A DNA stretch of 64,000 bases from the NCBI GenBank assembly GCA_936432065.2, contig OW386293.2, forward strand, positions 29,400,234 through 29,464,233. The letters are read 5' to 3'. Positions 10,022-25,000 of the stretch are shown in pieces. The notes below the pieces were generated by a model. It ran no database searches. It saw only the letters and a list, made by a program, of their open reading frames with translations, and was not told where the DNA came from. Source of the DNA: Rutpela maculata (lineage: Eukaryota; Arthropoda; Insecta; Coleoptera; Cerambycidae). The translations under genes and the position numbers were made by a program. Position 1 is the stretch's first letter. Each line of letters begins with the position of its first letter.

Positions 10022-13000
10022 GTGAGTTTTACCACAGAAAATTTCAAAGGGTACCTAACAAAAAAAATCGCAGCTAATACGTGTACAAAACAATTGCAAG
10101 TGTCCAAGGGTATCAGTAAGAATGGCCCAGACTCGACCAGTAATGCTCTGTCGCTAGGTAAAAAAAAAAAGATTTGGGCCAACATAAACCTTAGTACCAT
10201 GGGTATTATCTCATTAAAAACTGTATGCCTTCAAAGGTAATTTTTGCTCGTTATATATTTTTTTAAATGCAGGATTTGATTTTGAGTTAAAACTGGGTTC
10301 ATAGCGACTTGTGGTGACCTGGAAAACCTGGAAAATCAGGGAATATGAAGTTGCTTGAAAAGTCAGTGATTTTACTAATTTTCATAAAAATCAGGTAATA
10401 TGAAAAATTTGAAGGCTCATAATATAAAACTACGCATTATACGTATTTCATTAAACAGTAAAGCAGTGTCTTTTTATTACATCTAGAAAAAAATTCTAAG
10501 AGTCTTGGAAACCTGGAAAGGTGGTGAATTTAAGTTTGAAAAATTGCTGTGAAACCAATGTTAAATTAAGAATGGCTCAGACTCGACCAATAGGTGCCCT
10601 GTCATGGGTAAAATTAAATGGATTTGGGCCAATATACACCCTTAGTACCCTAAGTATTGCCTTCTAAAATGTTGTATACCTTCAAAGATAATTTTTGCTT
10701 GGTTTTATACTTTTTCAAAATGCAGGATTTGATGTCGTGTAAAATAGTACACTTTTGTTTTATAACTGCAAATGTGCACGGTTTCCAAGAAAAATGCATT
10801 TTAAGTTTCTACCATGGGCATAGGTTCAATTTAAAACTCAAATAAGTAGAATTTAGTTCTACATTAAAAAAGATCGATTTTTAAAAAAATCTATCTACCT
10901 ACATACAAAATATGGCCATCTACCTCTTTATTTCCCAAAATTAATAACAATATCCGAGATAATATCCTTCAGCAACTCACATACCGACCTACAGGTACTA
11001 AGTTTTGAGAAATTTACTTTAACGAGTGATCACAAAAATTTAATTTAAAAAATACGTAAATAACGATTTAATGCAAAATGGTATTAAGGAACTTATGTTC
11101 ACCTAGGTAAATCGATTTTTTTTTTAGCCAAGAAGTCCACTGGTGAAGTTTGGCCCATTGTTTAATGAGCACTCTGCAAATTTTACAGTTATTAGCCGAG
11201 AATTAATTTGTTGTATAATTCAGTGAGACTAAGGTGAACCAACTAACCTTCAGTTCAAAAATTTATTATTATTACCTAGTATTATTTTTAAAGACCGTTA
11301 AAGCATGTTTTTGTATATGTATATCCAGATTTTACAATTATTAGACGAGCATTAATTTGTTGTATAATTCAGTGAGACTAAGGTGAACAAACTAACCCCC
11401 AGTTCAAAAATTTATTATTATTAGTATTATTTTTAAAGACCGTTATAGCATGTTTTTGTATATGTATATCCAAATTTTACAATTATTAGCCGAGCATTAA
11501 TTTGTTGTATAATTCAGTAAGTCTAAGATGAATAAACTAACACTCTGTTCAAAAATGTGTTATTACTTATTATATTATTTTTAAAGACCGTTAAAGCATG
11601 TTTCTTTTGTATGAATTCTGCATGAATAAGGGGGATAAACTAATAGTATAATAAAAATGTAATTTAGTATTAATATAAGTACTTTTAATATCAAACAATA
11701 CATACAGACCTTTATTATTATATAATTAATTTCATTAATACAAGATAGGCCCTTGGTATTTCAGGTTCAGCTAGACATACAATTTTAAAATGATGCACAA
11801 CACAAATTAAAAAATTATACAATGCTCTCAGAAATATAAAAAATACTATAAAGACACCACATAAATCAGATTTATAAATATTTAATTAGTTAAATTACAA
11901 AAATAATATAATTATACATGAATCTTCGGAATAATCAATATATAGGTAGGTACTTATTTAAAAACAATTTATAAATCATGTTGCAAATTGAAGTTAGTTT
12001 ATTATTAATACCTAGGTTATTTCCATTGTTTTTTTTTATTAAATAACCTATTTAGATACTTACTTGAATTTTCTATACCACACGTAGGTACAGGGTCCAT
12101 TTATTGTACCTTACCTTAAGTAAGATAAATTACAAATACAATAACAGAAGTTTAATTTTAAAAAGCATAGGTGCCTACCATAGGATTTTTTTACAAAATA
12201 ATGAGAGATCTAACACGAAATCTGGGTGTAGTTTATCTTAATGCCTTCCAATTGCAAATTATAAGAATTAGTATTAAAATGCGAACGTAATTTTTGCTAA
12301 AAAATAGTTTAGGAGATTGAGCAGAAAATCTATTTACCTACTGAGAATAAAAGATGAACATCAACATATCATGGAAATAGGTGACTAGAAAATCTGATAC
12401 CTAGGTATACCTTACTAATCATATAACTTCGTGGGTTGTAAACACGAATTAAACTCAGAATATCGGAGTAGTTTAAAAACGTACCTTAAATACATAATAT
12501 CACAAATAATACAGTTTAGAGTTGGGTTTACAGTAAAATGTAATCCTAAAAATAATAAAACCAAAGAGGATATTTAAGGCAGTATAGATATAAAATATCT
12601 AATTTAAAAAATTGAGAGTCTTGTTACAACATACAATCTGACTATTTTTATTATTTAAGTGAGTACCTAGTTTAATCTTCACTTTACTTAGTATTTATTA
12701 GACTAGATATATTTTTTGTCAAAATTCAATATAAGTACTTTATTTAGAACATTACACGTGTTTGTTATAGGTAAAATTGATATTAAAATAATATAGAGAT
12801 GGAAAAAATACCTACCTAATAATAATGCAAATATAAGTAACTGAGATTTGAAAAATTATAAATGCCATATCTTGCCCAATATACTTAGGTAGGTACTTAC
12901 AGTTCAATTTTTTTTTAAACGATAAAAAATTTCCCATGGGCATTTGTGTTGAAAGATAATTAAGAGATATTATTTCTGTTTTTATATATACTTGTATTTC

Positions 13001-16000
13001 GTTTCTTAAATAGATTCATTTTGGTGAAAAGTTACATCTGACCTTTCGAATGTCTTTAAAAAAATGTGGTTCAATAATGTAATCGTCAACACACTTACCT
13101 CAACAAACGTTAAGAGATCACTTATTGTAAATCCTGTGACATCAAAATATATTTGTTTTGGGTACCTATCATGTCGTGCAATGTTCTTGAAAAATTAAAC
13201 TTTTCTCGAGCGATTTCTCGTGCATTTGTATGGGAATTCTGAATAAACTCGTTATCTTCATTCAAGACAATTTTTTCCTAAACAATATTAACAGTAGGTA
13301 CCGTCAAATCTCTTTTTCAAAATTCTGGAAGATTTTCTTGGGGATGTCTTTCCTCAAGAAGCTGCATGCAGTGGTTATGCTAAAATATGATTTCCATCAT
13401 GTTCCCCCATTGTATACACCATTTTTTAAACTAACTCAGCTCTATATTGTTTATTTTAATAATTATGTGTTTAACAAACTAAGACGATATAATGCTACGT
13501 CAACAAAATGTTTTTTTATTGATATTCAACGCTTACTAAACCTCTTAGGCATTCTCATAAATAATCGTAAATATCTAAACAATCCTTAGGAATGCTCAAG
13601 CTTGTAAAAGTTAAATGAAATTTCAAGAAAATAATGAATAGCTTGGCAACGCTGCAATCAAAGCCCACAAAATTTTATAGTTGAATGGAGCAGTGAAGAG
13701 TGATTTAAAAATCACAAAAATTTGAGGAGTGTTCCATTAAAAAAAATAGGTGGGGTGGCTATGCTCACCACATTTTTTCACATCACCCTGTATATCGCAG
13801 TAATTTTAGCCAGAGTTTTGCTACATGCCATTTAACCCTACGTTTGATTTATTTTCCTATCTACCCTAAAAGGGTTGTGGAATACCCAGTTAGTATCATT
13901 TAAAAGCGAAAATCGGGGCGAAAATTACAAAATAGTTCATGCCACGCCCATGGATTGTAATCAAAAAAATATTTTCTGTGTGAAAAACGATTAAAAAACC
14001 CGCATATTCAACCTTTTGTCTAACGCTCCATGGCCTCCTGAACGGTTGACTAAGACAAAAAATATAGTAAAAACTTGGTTAAAAAATGTTACAAGATACA
14101 ATCTCCCACAGTTATATCTGAAAAGAATATTCAATACCTTTAGGTGTTACAAAATTTATATAATAACCCGTTTAAAAATAAACCAACTTTTTTTGGGAGG
14201 TGTTAATGAACGTTAATCAGACTGTTTATTTTTAAATTAATTGAAACCATATTTCTGTGCTGCTATACGCACAAACAGGTGTTTGAAGATGTCATTTATT
14301 TGTTTAATGTCTACGTAAGTTGAGACGTAAGCTGTGTAACAAAAGTCGAAATACGTCTGCAGGCAATAGGGCAAAGATCAGAAATATCATTGAAGCACTT
14401 GGCTACCTAAAAATGCATAAAACAATGTTTTATTACACGGAAAGTACTTACGTCAAATAAGAAAGTTACAAGAAAGATAAAATATATTCGTGTATAGTAC
14501 GTTGTACGATCGCAGTCACCTTAATTAAACTCACCACCATGAGAGAGAAAGGGAGCATCTTTCTAACCTTATTTGTAGTGACGCGTGTAAGAAAGAGAGC
14601 ATCTCCAACAGCAATTTAAGCTGACGTCGATTGTACGTTATTTATTTATAATTTGGTGGAGAAAAGAATGTGATGGAAAAGTCAGCCACTCCAAAATCGA
14701 CGAAAACATTAAAGTACCTGTATACTTAAAACATTAATATTGTCCTTGAGTGATAAAAATGAGATAAATTTATTATGATAATTTACATACAACTCCGTAT
14801 ATTGCGTTTTCGTTACAAAAATATTATATAAGACTGCAATTAACAAAGCCAAACATAGCCTGCGAAATCACCAAGCCCTTAGAGATTGGCGGTAAATTGT
14901 GGATGTAGATTTGGAGTTATCTATAATCTTTCCCCACACACTCAACTGGGGGTCGATAGAAATCTTGTCGGTCCTATCTGGTGTACCACAGGGTTCTCAT
15001 TGTGGTGTGCATTTTGAGGCACATTTTTTGGCGGAAATTAAAGAGGCAAATCTAACCCCATTGGTAAATCCAAAGAGTAATACGTCATACAAGCACAGAT
15101 CGGCCATAGGCGTACTATTTTTTCTCTTAATATTCATAGAAATTTTACTGAAACCTGTAAATACATTCATTTTATATGAAATAAACGTCTGTTATTATCC
15201 AATTATTTCCAGTTCTTAGTCTTTCCCTCGTTACAGAGCGGTTATGATATGTATTGATACTTTTTAGGCATGTACATGAGAGAGAGATCAAATATATAAT
15301 TCAAAACGACAGGGACAAGGACAGCTCACCTCGTATCTAGCTGAGTAGCAGTTTGCTCAAAAACTGTCAATACGGATATTTCGAGTGAATTACTTCCACG
15401 TCCAGTGGAAGTATAGTAACGACAAAAAATTTTTAAAAAATTTTTATTGTCCAAATAGGCTTAAAATGTCATGAAACGTCGAGATTTTAAGTTTGAGCGA
15501 AAACAAAATTTCTGTCGGTCTGTCTGTCTGTAACTTTTTCTTGTGCGCACGTTTACTCTGGAACCGTTTAAGATATTGACTTGAAATTTGGTACACATAT
15601 GTACTTTAACGAGATCTAGAACTAGATTATATTTTCATCTTGTTCCGTCGAAGGGTTGGGGGGTAAATTGGGGTAAATTTGGGGTAAATGGGTAAATCAA
15701 GCAGGTAAGAGTCCATGAAATTGGTATTTAGTATATACAAGAGAAGCTAAGGTCTCAAAAAAATTTTTGGCATTAGCCACCCCCATTACCACCCCCACCT
15801 CCTTATTAAAGGGGATGAAAAAAAATTGTGATTTAGTGTATGTACAGGAACCAGAAACCTCAAAATATTTTTTTACTTCATCCACCCCCCACTACCACCC
15901 CCCTATCACCACCCCCACCCCACTACCGATGTGGGGTATCGTTTTATGGGTTTTTGGGGTAGAGGATTTCAAATATTATATTATTAAAGTTCCATAAACA

Positions 16001-19000
16001 ATTATTTTCACATACAAAGTTTTTTCGTTGTGAGTGACTTGGATAGAGAATCTGGATGTGGAAGTAGTGATTCCTTGGGCAGCGGTTTTTTTTTTCTAAA
16101 AATGCAGATGACCCATGTAAAATATAAAGGAGTATTTAAAGTTTCTTATAGCACCCTGATCACATTCAAAGATTTGCATCTATAATGAGCTTTTATTACT
16201 TTTCCTCATTTTCAGAAAAAGTACATAACACTGTAGTATTTTTACCATTTCAATCTACAAATTGTCGTAAAAATAAACCATGTACCTACTTAAGATATTT
16301 CCAAAACATTCGGTCAATTTAAAAATCAATTTAAAACGTTTACAAAACCATATTAATTCATACTATACCTACTTAAAAATGCGTTTGCACGTCACACAAA
16401 GTCTAGAAATATATCAAAATGTTTTGCAAGAAAAAATAAGACATGATAAAAATTAAAACAGACTCGATATAGCAATATGCTATGTTTATAATGAACAGAA
16501 TAGAAACTGATGACTTTAAAACAATAAAGCACCTCACTAATGTCAAGAAAATAAATGTGTAAGCATGTAAGATAAGGAATACTCGAATGTTCTTAACAAA
16601 AAAATTAAAAACAACGTGGTTTTTTAATTTTTTTTTAATAAAAATCAGCTTTTGACTAGCCCTGATTATCGGTTACCCGTTAAAAAATAAATAAATAGCA
16701 TATATCAAAAAGAAAGAGTGTTCAAATAGCATCCATAAAAAATCTATGTATAAGCACTCAGAATGTTAATTTAGACGAGTCAATTACTAGACCGTTTTTC
16801 CCTAGGTTAATAAAAATTTAACAGTCATGCCCACAGCCACAGAACGTACAATATTTCTCTAACAGAACTAAAATATTTACGAGGGCCTCGGTCTTCTCAA
16901 ATAAACACAATAAGCGACAGATACCTAAACAGACTTAATTCTAGGAACCCAGACAAAAAGACCCTACCCGACATTCTTTTAAAGATGCTGAACGGAAACT
17001 CGAATTTTGTCTAGTAGGGCTTTTAACGGTCTATTTTTATGATCGTGATACAAAGTAGAACGGTTTTTTGTAATATTAACTTGATGTATCCTGGAATTTT
17101 CGGTCTTTATAATAAAATTACTAATTTTCTGATGTTTCGGTTTATTCGTCAGAGAACTACAAAGTATATAAAAGACAAAGATACCGTTAAAGTTAAAGAT
17201 ATATTGACACCCAAAATGTAAATTAAAACAATATATCAGTGCAATTAATTAGAAAATAGCACATTAAAAAAATTTTTGTCTTTCGCATACTTTGTAGTTC
17301 TCTGACGATGGCAAAATAAACCGAAACGTAAGAAAATTCGTAATTAACCGACCTCATAAAATTTAAAAAATTAAAAGTAAAAAAAGCTTTTATTATTATT
17401 TAGATGTACAGGGTGGACCAAATTAGATGGGTTTTGAGGTTTTCTCTAAAACTATGGCAGATAGACAAGAACCAATATAGGTGTCCTGAGCTAGATTTTC
17501 GAGATACAAACAATGGCGCAAATCGCGATCTTTTTCGACTACCGAGCTACAGAGCGATTTTGGCATTTTTGAATATCTTAATTATCAAGTATTTTTTTTT
17601 TCTATTCACTCGACAAACTTTCGAGACGATTAATTCAACAAACACACAAATACACTTTTTGGTACGATATTATTATATTGTCACCAAACTGCACGTGTAT
17701 GCAATATTCAGCTCAATTGATGTCGTTAAGTGGTTCAAAATTGTCTTGCAGGATTTGAGCTAAACATACCAACGCGCACACAAAGCAAGTTAAAAAAAAA
17801 GCTTGTAAAAACCGAAAATCCCACGATATACCTCAAGTTGATAATACTTTATCAACGTTCAAGAAATTAAAACAATATATCAGTAAGGAAAAACTTCAGA
17901 AAAATATGTCTAGCACTGCTGTTCTAACGTCACAAGCTAATAAAAATAAAATGTTATCATTATCAACACATTTATCGAGGTAGAAACATTAATTTTTAAT
18001 AGAAGCTTATCAAACAAACCGATTAGTGTCGTAACAACACCTCCACATGCATGCATTTGACTAATTAAAACAAAAACTATAAAATTACACTTCAGAACTG
18101 CATACATACAACTGAACGGCTAGTTTTAAACGAGAAAACCTCCAGCAAACATCACGTAAACCTATCAGCTTGATTTACAAGCTGTAAAATAAATATTTTG
18201 CCTTTTTAAAAACGCATTTACATTGTAAAACCGGTAACGGTTAGTTGTAAAGTCAAAAATGTGCCGCATACATTTAATTCAACGAACCCCAGGTATTTTT
18301 GCTGAAAATATATGTCCAATTAGGGTTGGTTTAGTCCTTAACAAAGGTGACCTAGTCAGTGCTAGGAAGGACGGGGCGGGATGGAGAAGGAAAGAGGGTG
18401 GAATCAGGGATTGTCAATATACCTAACGGGAGAGAATGTTACTACTGCGGTGGGTGAGCGCAGGGGCGGACTGAGCGCGAGAGAGCCGGCGATGGATTTT
18501 CAACACCGATTCACGCCAAAGTACAATCACTGGTCTGAAAATGAAACAACTGACAAAATCCTATGAATTAATCAAATAAGAAAACATTTCAAAGTTCAAG
18601 GGTGACTTCTTCTTAGTCATAACATCTTGTCAGCCATATTGTGATCTATGATACGTTTATTTTAGTCTGAGAGACGCTTTTGGGGGCGTAGTTATTGGAA
18701 AATCGAGCTACTATTATGATGGGTTGTCCAGGGATTTCTAGTGGATGATTTATAACACGTTCAAGCCTTTATTTGTTCCATTTACCTAATATCATCTATA
18801 AAAACCAATACAAATTTTTTAAAATATCTAAAATGACTGGAGTGGGATTGTTAAGCAGAATTCTGAATTTCTGGTTTTACCAAATTTTGTTCTATTAGAA
18901 ATCGCTTGTAGAATAAATACCAGAAAACCCAATACACAAATATAACCGAGGGGAACTCACGCGAAAACTGCGGGACGAAAAATCGCCCATCGGATCGCCT

Positions 19001-22000
19001 TTAAATCGCCCTGGATCACCTCGGTAAGGGACGAAGAATCGCCCTTACTTCTCGAATATAACGCATTTGCGGAGTGGGTATAAAGGGGCGATAATTAGTC
19101 CAAATAACTTGAAAGTTTTTAATTTCGATACCCTTAAAATAACTCGGAGAATGAGAAAAATAATAAAAAAATCGAAAATTCGGAGATGGTTCTTTAAAGG
19201 TTGACGATTTAGGGCAATAGAGAATAACTATATAGTTCAATTTACAGGATATTTGTATGGTAGAAGCAAAAGATATTGTTGAGGGGCTAGCGGAGTAAGA
19301 CAGGTCGTTGAAATGATTGCCTACAAAGCAACCAAAGCCTGTAAAAGCGACCGGCAAAGGCTACCGCTACACTCCTCGCTCCTTCATTCTTCTATGTGTA
19401 TTTCCTCAACTATTCGTCTTAGTTCTCGCTATCACTTGAGTTTTGGTCACTTTTGTATTCATTTTCAGGATTGCGATATCTTCCGAAAGAGTCCTCTAGA
19501 CTTTTCAAAAGCGCAAAACATATGGCAGGGTTGGCACACAAAAACCCGCCCCACAAAAACCCAAACTTTATTCTGACGAAAAAAATGTGAACAAATATTA
19601 AATACAGGAACTTTTATTGCTAAAAACATATACAGATAAAATTCAACGAGTCAACGACAAACTTAAAGTAATTAAACTTAAATCTAATCAACTCAAATAG
19701 TTATTAATAAGTAATTAAGTTTAAGTATATACTTAATTACTTATGATTTACTGCTTTTTGAAAAATCAAGGAATGAATAATAAATAATAAATCCTCACTT
19801 CCACCTAACGAGGCACCTCAAGGAAATCAAGGAATGATAAAGGAACCGTCACTTAAACTTTAAAACTTTACAACGCCACAACAACTTGTTAAGTTATGTT
19901 ATGTTTAGTTTTTAGTTTAAAGACCACCAATCTGACCTGTAAAAACAAGGCAGCAAATTACTTTGCTTCGATTATTTCTATTCGAATACAGATGGCGCGC
20001 CAAGCAACAATGCTTGATGAAAGTACAAAGCCTAAAACCCCAAAAACCCACTTCCCTATAAACTAGGAAGTTTGCCTACTAGGAATACGAAAAACCAAAC
20101 TTTTCAACTTCATTAGCTTAAATTGGCAGAGAACTTTTGATTAGCACTTTACATACCAATAGTGTTTTATAAGATACACGAGTACAAAATTACCAGTTAC
20201 CATGTCAGTGGCATTTAAAACAAATTACTGCGAATACGTGTTTTGCATCCATAAAACCCTTGTAACCCGATTACGTGCATTATTCTCCTACATGCATTAT
20301 TCTCTGCGCTTGTAGGTAGGGGGGGTGAAAATAAATTATCAGAAGCCTGATTAAAAAAAATGTTTGCAACAATTACTTTCGGTTGGTAGCCTTGTACTGA
20401 CCACAACTGTACATTTCGCTATAGAAATGTCCTTGATGTACAAGATCCCCGTGCTTTCCTCGTCATCACTGATTGGAGTTTCGGATGACTCAGATGAGTT
20501 GCGTACAAAAGGTTTTGGAAACCTTGCGGAGATTGGTAGAACGCCTTTCAATCTATTGTTATGTTTGCAGGTTAGAAGACTACTGCAAACTCAAGATGTG
20601 TGTTATGTGAATGAGATTTTGAGGAACGTATCGATAGCAGAGTTTTCTAATAATGTACAGAGGTTTAGAACACGTTGTCGTCATGATAAACACCCAGACA
20701 TGCTAAGCGTAGGACTCTGCGAGGTAGTAAACCGTCATAAATCTCTGAGCCTTTGTGGGCAATACTGGCGACTGCGAAAATGAGATTCGATGAAGAAAAC
20801 AGATGGCAAGATCTCCATCTTTCTTTACGCCTCTGAGATATGGGCTGTTGGGCCTATTGACGCTTTCGAGATGTGGGCCCGGAGACGTTTACTATGAATT
20901 TCCAGGACAGCTCATCGCAACTAACAAGAAGGATATGTGTCGATAGGACCATTTTTGCTCGAAATAATCTGCATCCGCTCACGAAATCCTACACATTAAA
21001 ACTGACAAGCCGTGTACAAAGAGCGCAATTAATTTAAAACAAGCCTTAGGAGGCTCTTGTTTATTACTTAACGCATCAATCAATCTCTTAATTAATACCA
21101 ATCGGGCCTGCCCGTAAGCACTGCGACCCCCTTGACAAGCCCGTGCCCGGTAGCGCAGTCCGATTCTGGGTGAACAAACGTGCAAACTGAACCGAATCTT
21201 CAAGCAGAGACCACAAAAATGTTACCCTAGTTAGGCGGCTCACTTCACTTCGTCACGTAAACGATTTTTATCAGCTTTTACACGTTTTAACTTATTAATC
21301 ACGTATCTGATGTACTGAAACACTGGTCGGATTAAAAATATACGCAATATTGTGGATGACTATTGAAATTATTATCGCAGTTGTACAATAATGTTCGATT
21401 CGGAATAATTAAATTGCGGAAAGTTATTAAGATAAAACCACTTAATTATTTTTTTTTAATTAAAAGAAGCATTGTTACACATTGATAGCGAAATAAGTTT
21501 TTTAATAGATTTGTTTAATTACTTAATTTAATCTTAGTAGAAAAAAAATCCTAGTCATTAAAACAGTAAACATTTTTTTTTGTACCACGAGGAGTACACG
21601 CTGAAAAAGGACTACTAATTATTGACATATCAGTTTTATATTTATTATCAATATATTATGATAAGAGCGATTATCTCCCAAACAGATTATCTATGATCGT
21701 AACATATCTTACGTATGAGTTTGAAAACGTTTTGAAAAGCAACTTTTTTTGTCCTACCAAAAACTAAGTACATACAAAGGGGTGAAAAGGTCGTGGCCTG
21801 GCAGAGGCAAATTAGGTGCATGCACATGGTTTTTAAATTAATTGTACCTAATTTTGTAAATTTATTTACTAAATTGTTATCGTAATATCAAGGAACAGCA
21901 AACTTTAAAAAAAAAAGTTGGAAATATGATTATTTTAAATTGCCGCAAAAACTACACTGACGTCACTCAAATGGCTGCCATGGCATTGTGACGTCCTTCT

Positions 22001-25000
22001 ATTGGTTTTGATGTGCTATGTAATGATATCAGATATACCGTAAAACCTGTTGAAATAGCAGTTAATTTAGCGTTTTACAATGTAGGAGAAAAAATACTAT
22101 GTGTTCGAGTACTTACCCTTTAGTTCAGTTTAATCAGGCACTATATTATTTTAAAAGCGAAAATTATAGTTATATGCCATGGAAATACAGAAAATACTAG
22201 AAAAGTATGTGAAAATTTAGGTGAAAATTGTTTCAACGTAAGAGGGCTTTTGCACTTTCTTTAATCTCGCGTATTTATTAGATCCCTTTATGAATAATAA
22301 ATTAAGTAAATCAACTTAAAGAAACGTGTAAAAAACGTGTTATATGCATTTCTACTTTAATTCTTTATTTCTGTGGCACTAAACCATCCATCATCCTAAT
22401 GTTGGCATTTTGTAAGCATAGATGCGGCAACATTTGGTAGATTATCGCTCTGGACTTTTACAGTCTTTTCCACGCATTTTTCTGTAAGAAAGGAAACCAA
22501 ATAATGGCATACTGAATGTGAAATGTTAATATTAACACCGAAACAGACACTTCAACAATGATTGTACATAAATAGTGAACATCGACAAATAGAATGACGT
22601 CACTGTGGGAATTGTCAATTTTCGCTCGTGCTCAGAAAATAATTCATATTTCAAAAAACAAATATAGAAATATGGTACGTAAATGTTGAAGTTTTATTAA
22701 TAATCAACTTTTTTTTAACAGTAGGGACCTTTTACAATCAATTGTACTTAAAAGTCTCAAAAAAGCGTAAGTATACCTAATTATTTTGAATTCATTATTG
22801 TTTTTAATACACATCGTCATATTTACAGCCAGAGATGGATCGAGGAAACTTTCCTTATTTGATAAAAGTCTATAAAAGTCATGTAAATAATATAATTGTA
22901 TGCACTTATTTGGTATCAAAATCAAGCTTGCTTGCATCATCACGAATCAGATTTCACCATAAAATAGGCTATCAATATATCCAATAGAAAGTTAGAAGGA
23001 AAACTTCCTGGGAACTTCCGGAGTTTTCAAAACGGAAAGTTTTCAGGAAGTGTTCCTTCTAACTTTCCATTGGGTATATTGATAGCCTATTTTATAGTGC
23101 AATATGATTCGTGATGATGCAAGCTTTACAATTATATTATTTACATGACTTTTACAGACTTTTATCAAAGGTGGAAAGTTTCCTCGACCCAGCTCTGTTT
23201 ACAACAATTCCACTTGTCACATCGGTCTCTCCAGTGAGGTTTTACCATCCATGTGAGTTGATTATGCAAAAAACAAATTCTGGGGAGACAAATGAGAAGA
23301 AGGGAGAAAATAAAATAGCTTCTTAAGGAATATCCTAAAAATACTAAATTTAAAATTTGGTTTAGATCCGTTGAACGATGTGTTAACTGAGGGCTCTGCA
23401 TATGCGCACAGATGGGCGATATCTAAAGCTCGCTTTTTCAGTTTATTGGACCATGAAACGTCTAAATCCGTTAAAATCTGCCGAATTCAATTTGTTTGTG
23501 TCACTACCAGACTTTTTTCACTTTTATGGAAATAAAAAAAAATGAAAAACTCGTTTTTATTTTAAGGAGGTTACAAAAAGTAACTGGTCCACCACCATCA
23601 TAAATAAAACAATATTTTTTTCTATAAATAATTCAAATATGTATATTTTCGTGTTTATGTCCTGGCCAAGGTTTAAATATATCTCAGGTAAATTGTGCAG
23701 TATGTATTTCAAAACATATATGTAACTATACTATGCGTATTAAAAATGTTTTTATAAAGATCTATATTCAACAAAAGCACGCCATACAATGAGGGAATGG
23801 TTAAGTATTCACTTTTGTCAGCAATCCGCCCTGTCAACTGCTCCGAAATCGAACCCTAAACGGCTTGATATCCAGGGCCGGTCCTAGCTTTTTTGGCGCC
23901 ACAGGCAAAGATGAAAAATGCGCCCTATATTTGCAACTAGTTAAAAAAAACCAATAAAATACGATATATTAAAAAAATAAGCATATTTTAAGTTTTTAAA
24001 TGTAGTTACTATATCTTTAAATAAATAAAATATGTTTCTATATTAATAAAAAATAAATCAAATAGAGAACATAGTAACAACGAAATATATTAAAATAAAA
24101 TATGGAATTGAAAACTGAAAACAAAAAACGTAGTGCAGCGCAATAACAAATCCAACTAAAAATCTTTTTGATGAAAGAAGCTTTAAACATAAAAGCAAAA
24201 ATGAATTTTCTTTGTCAAATTACAAGTTAAAGATTCATACAACATATAATTTTTTTGAGTAATTTTTCCCGCTGATCACAAATATTGAGTCAAATTTGAA
24301 GGTCAGTGATGCAAATACTGAGAAAAATAAAAAAAACTGTAAAAAATCGGGTTTTTCATGGATGTCGCGTTTTTTCATGAAGGCATAGCGTGTTCCAATG
24401 GTCTGCATATACCTTTATCAAGTAATTTTTTCTGCTGATCACGAATCTGGAGTCAAATTTTGGTGATATATAAATGACTCAAATATATATATGAGTCATT
24501 TGATGAGTTACAAATCTGATGCTAAATTGAAGGAAGGTATCTTCGTTGGGCCTGAGATTCGAACTTTATTTAGGGACCATTGATTCTATGAATGAAGTAG
24601 AAAGGGCGGCATGGTTAAGTTTTAAAGACGTGCCCACAAAATTTCTCGGTAATACCAAAGATCCAGACTACAGAAACATTATCAACAATGATAAAGAATT
24701 ACGAAAAGTTAGGTTGTATGATGAGTTTGAAATTGCACTTTCTCGATTCACATCTGGATGAGTTTCCAGAAAATAACGGCGACTCCAGCGAAGAGCAAGG
24801 ACAAAGATTCCACCATGATTTAAAAGACTTTGAACGTCGATTTCAGGGTAAATGGGATGTCAAGCAGGTTACTGCTGGATGCTACAAGAAGAAGTGAAAT
24901 CAAAAGGAACGAAACGACAGATTATTTGAAGATAAGCGCATTCGAAAACGAAAACCCATATAAAATTGAAATATTATATATCGCGCACAATGATTGGGTA

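Noticed and set aside
13230..13589. 119-codon open frame as a gene
   Set aside because: No domain, no splice context, and atypical for a protein; probably chance or unrecognised repeat.
15391..16094. Helitron with 3' hairpin
   Set aside because: A terminal hairpin is present but there is no CTRR end after it, no TC start, and inverted words near both ends instead.
20364..20783. 139-codon open frame as a gene
   Set aside because: No recognisable domain and no supporting context. I mention it only as the longest unexplained frame in its region.
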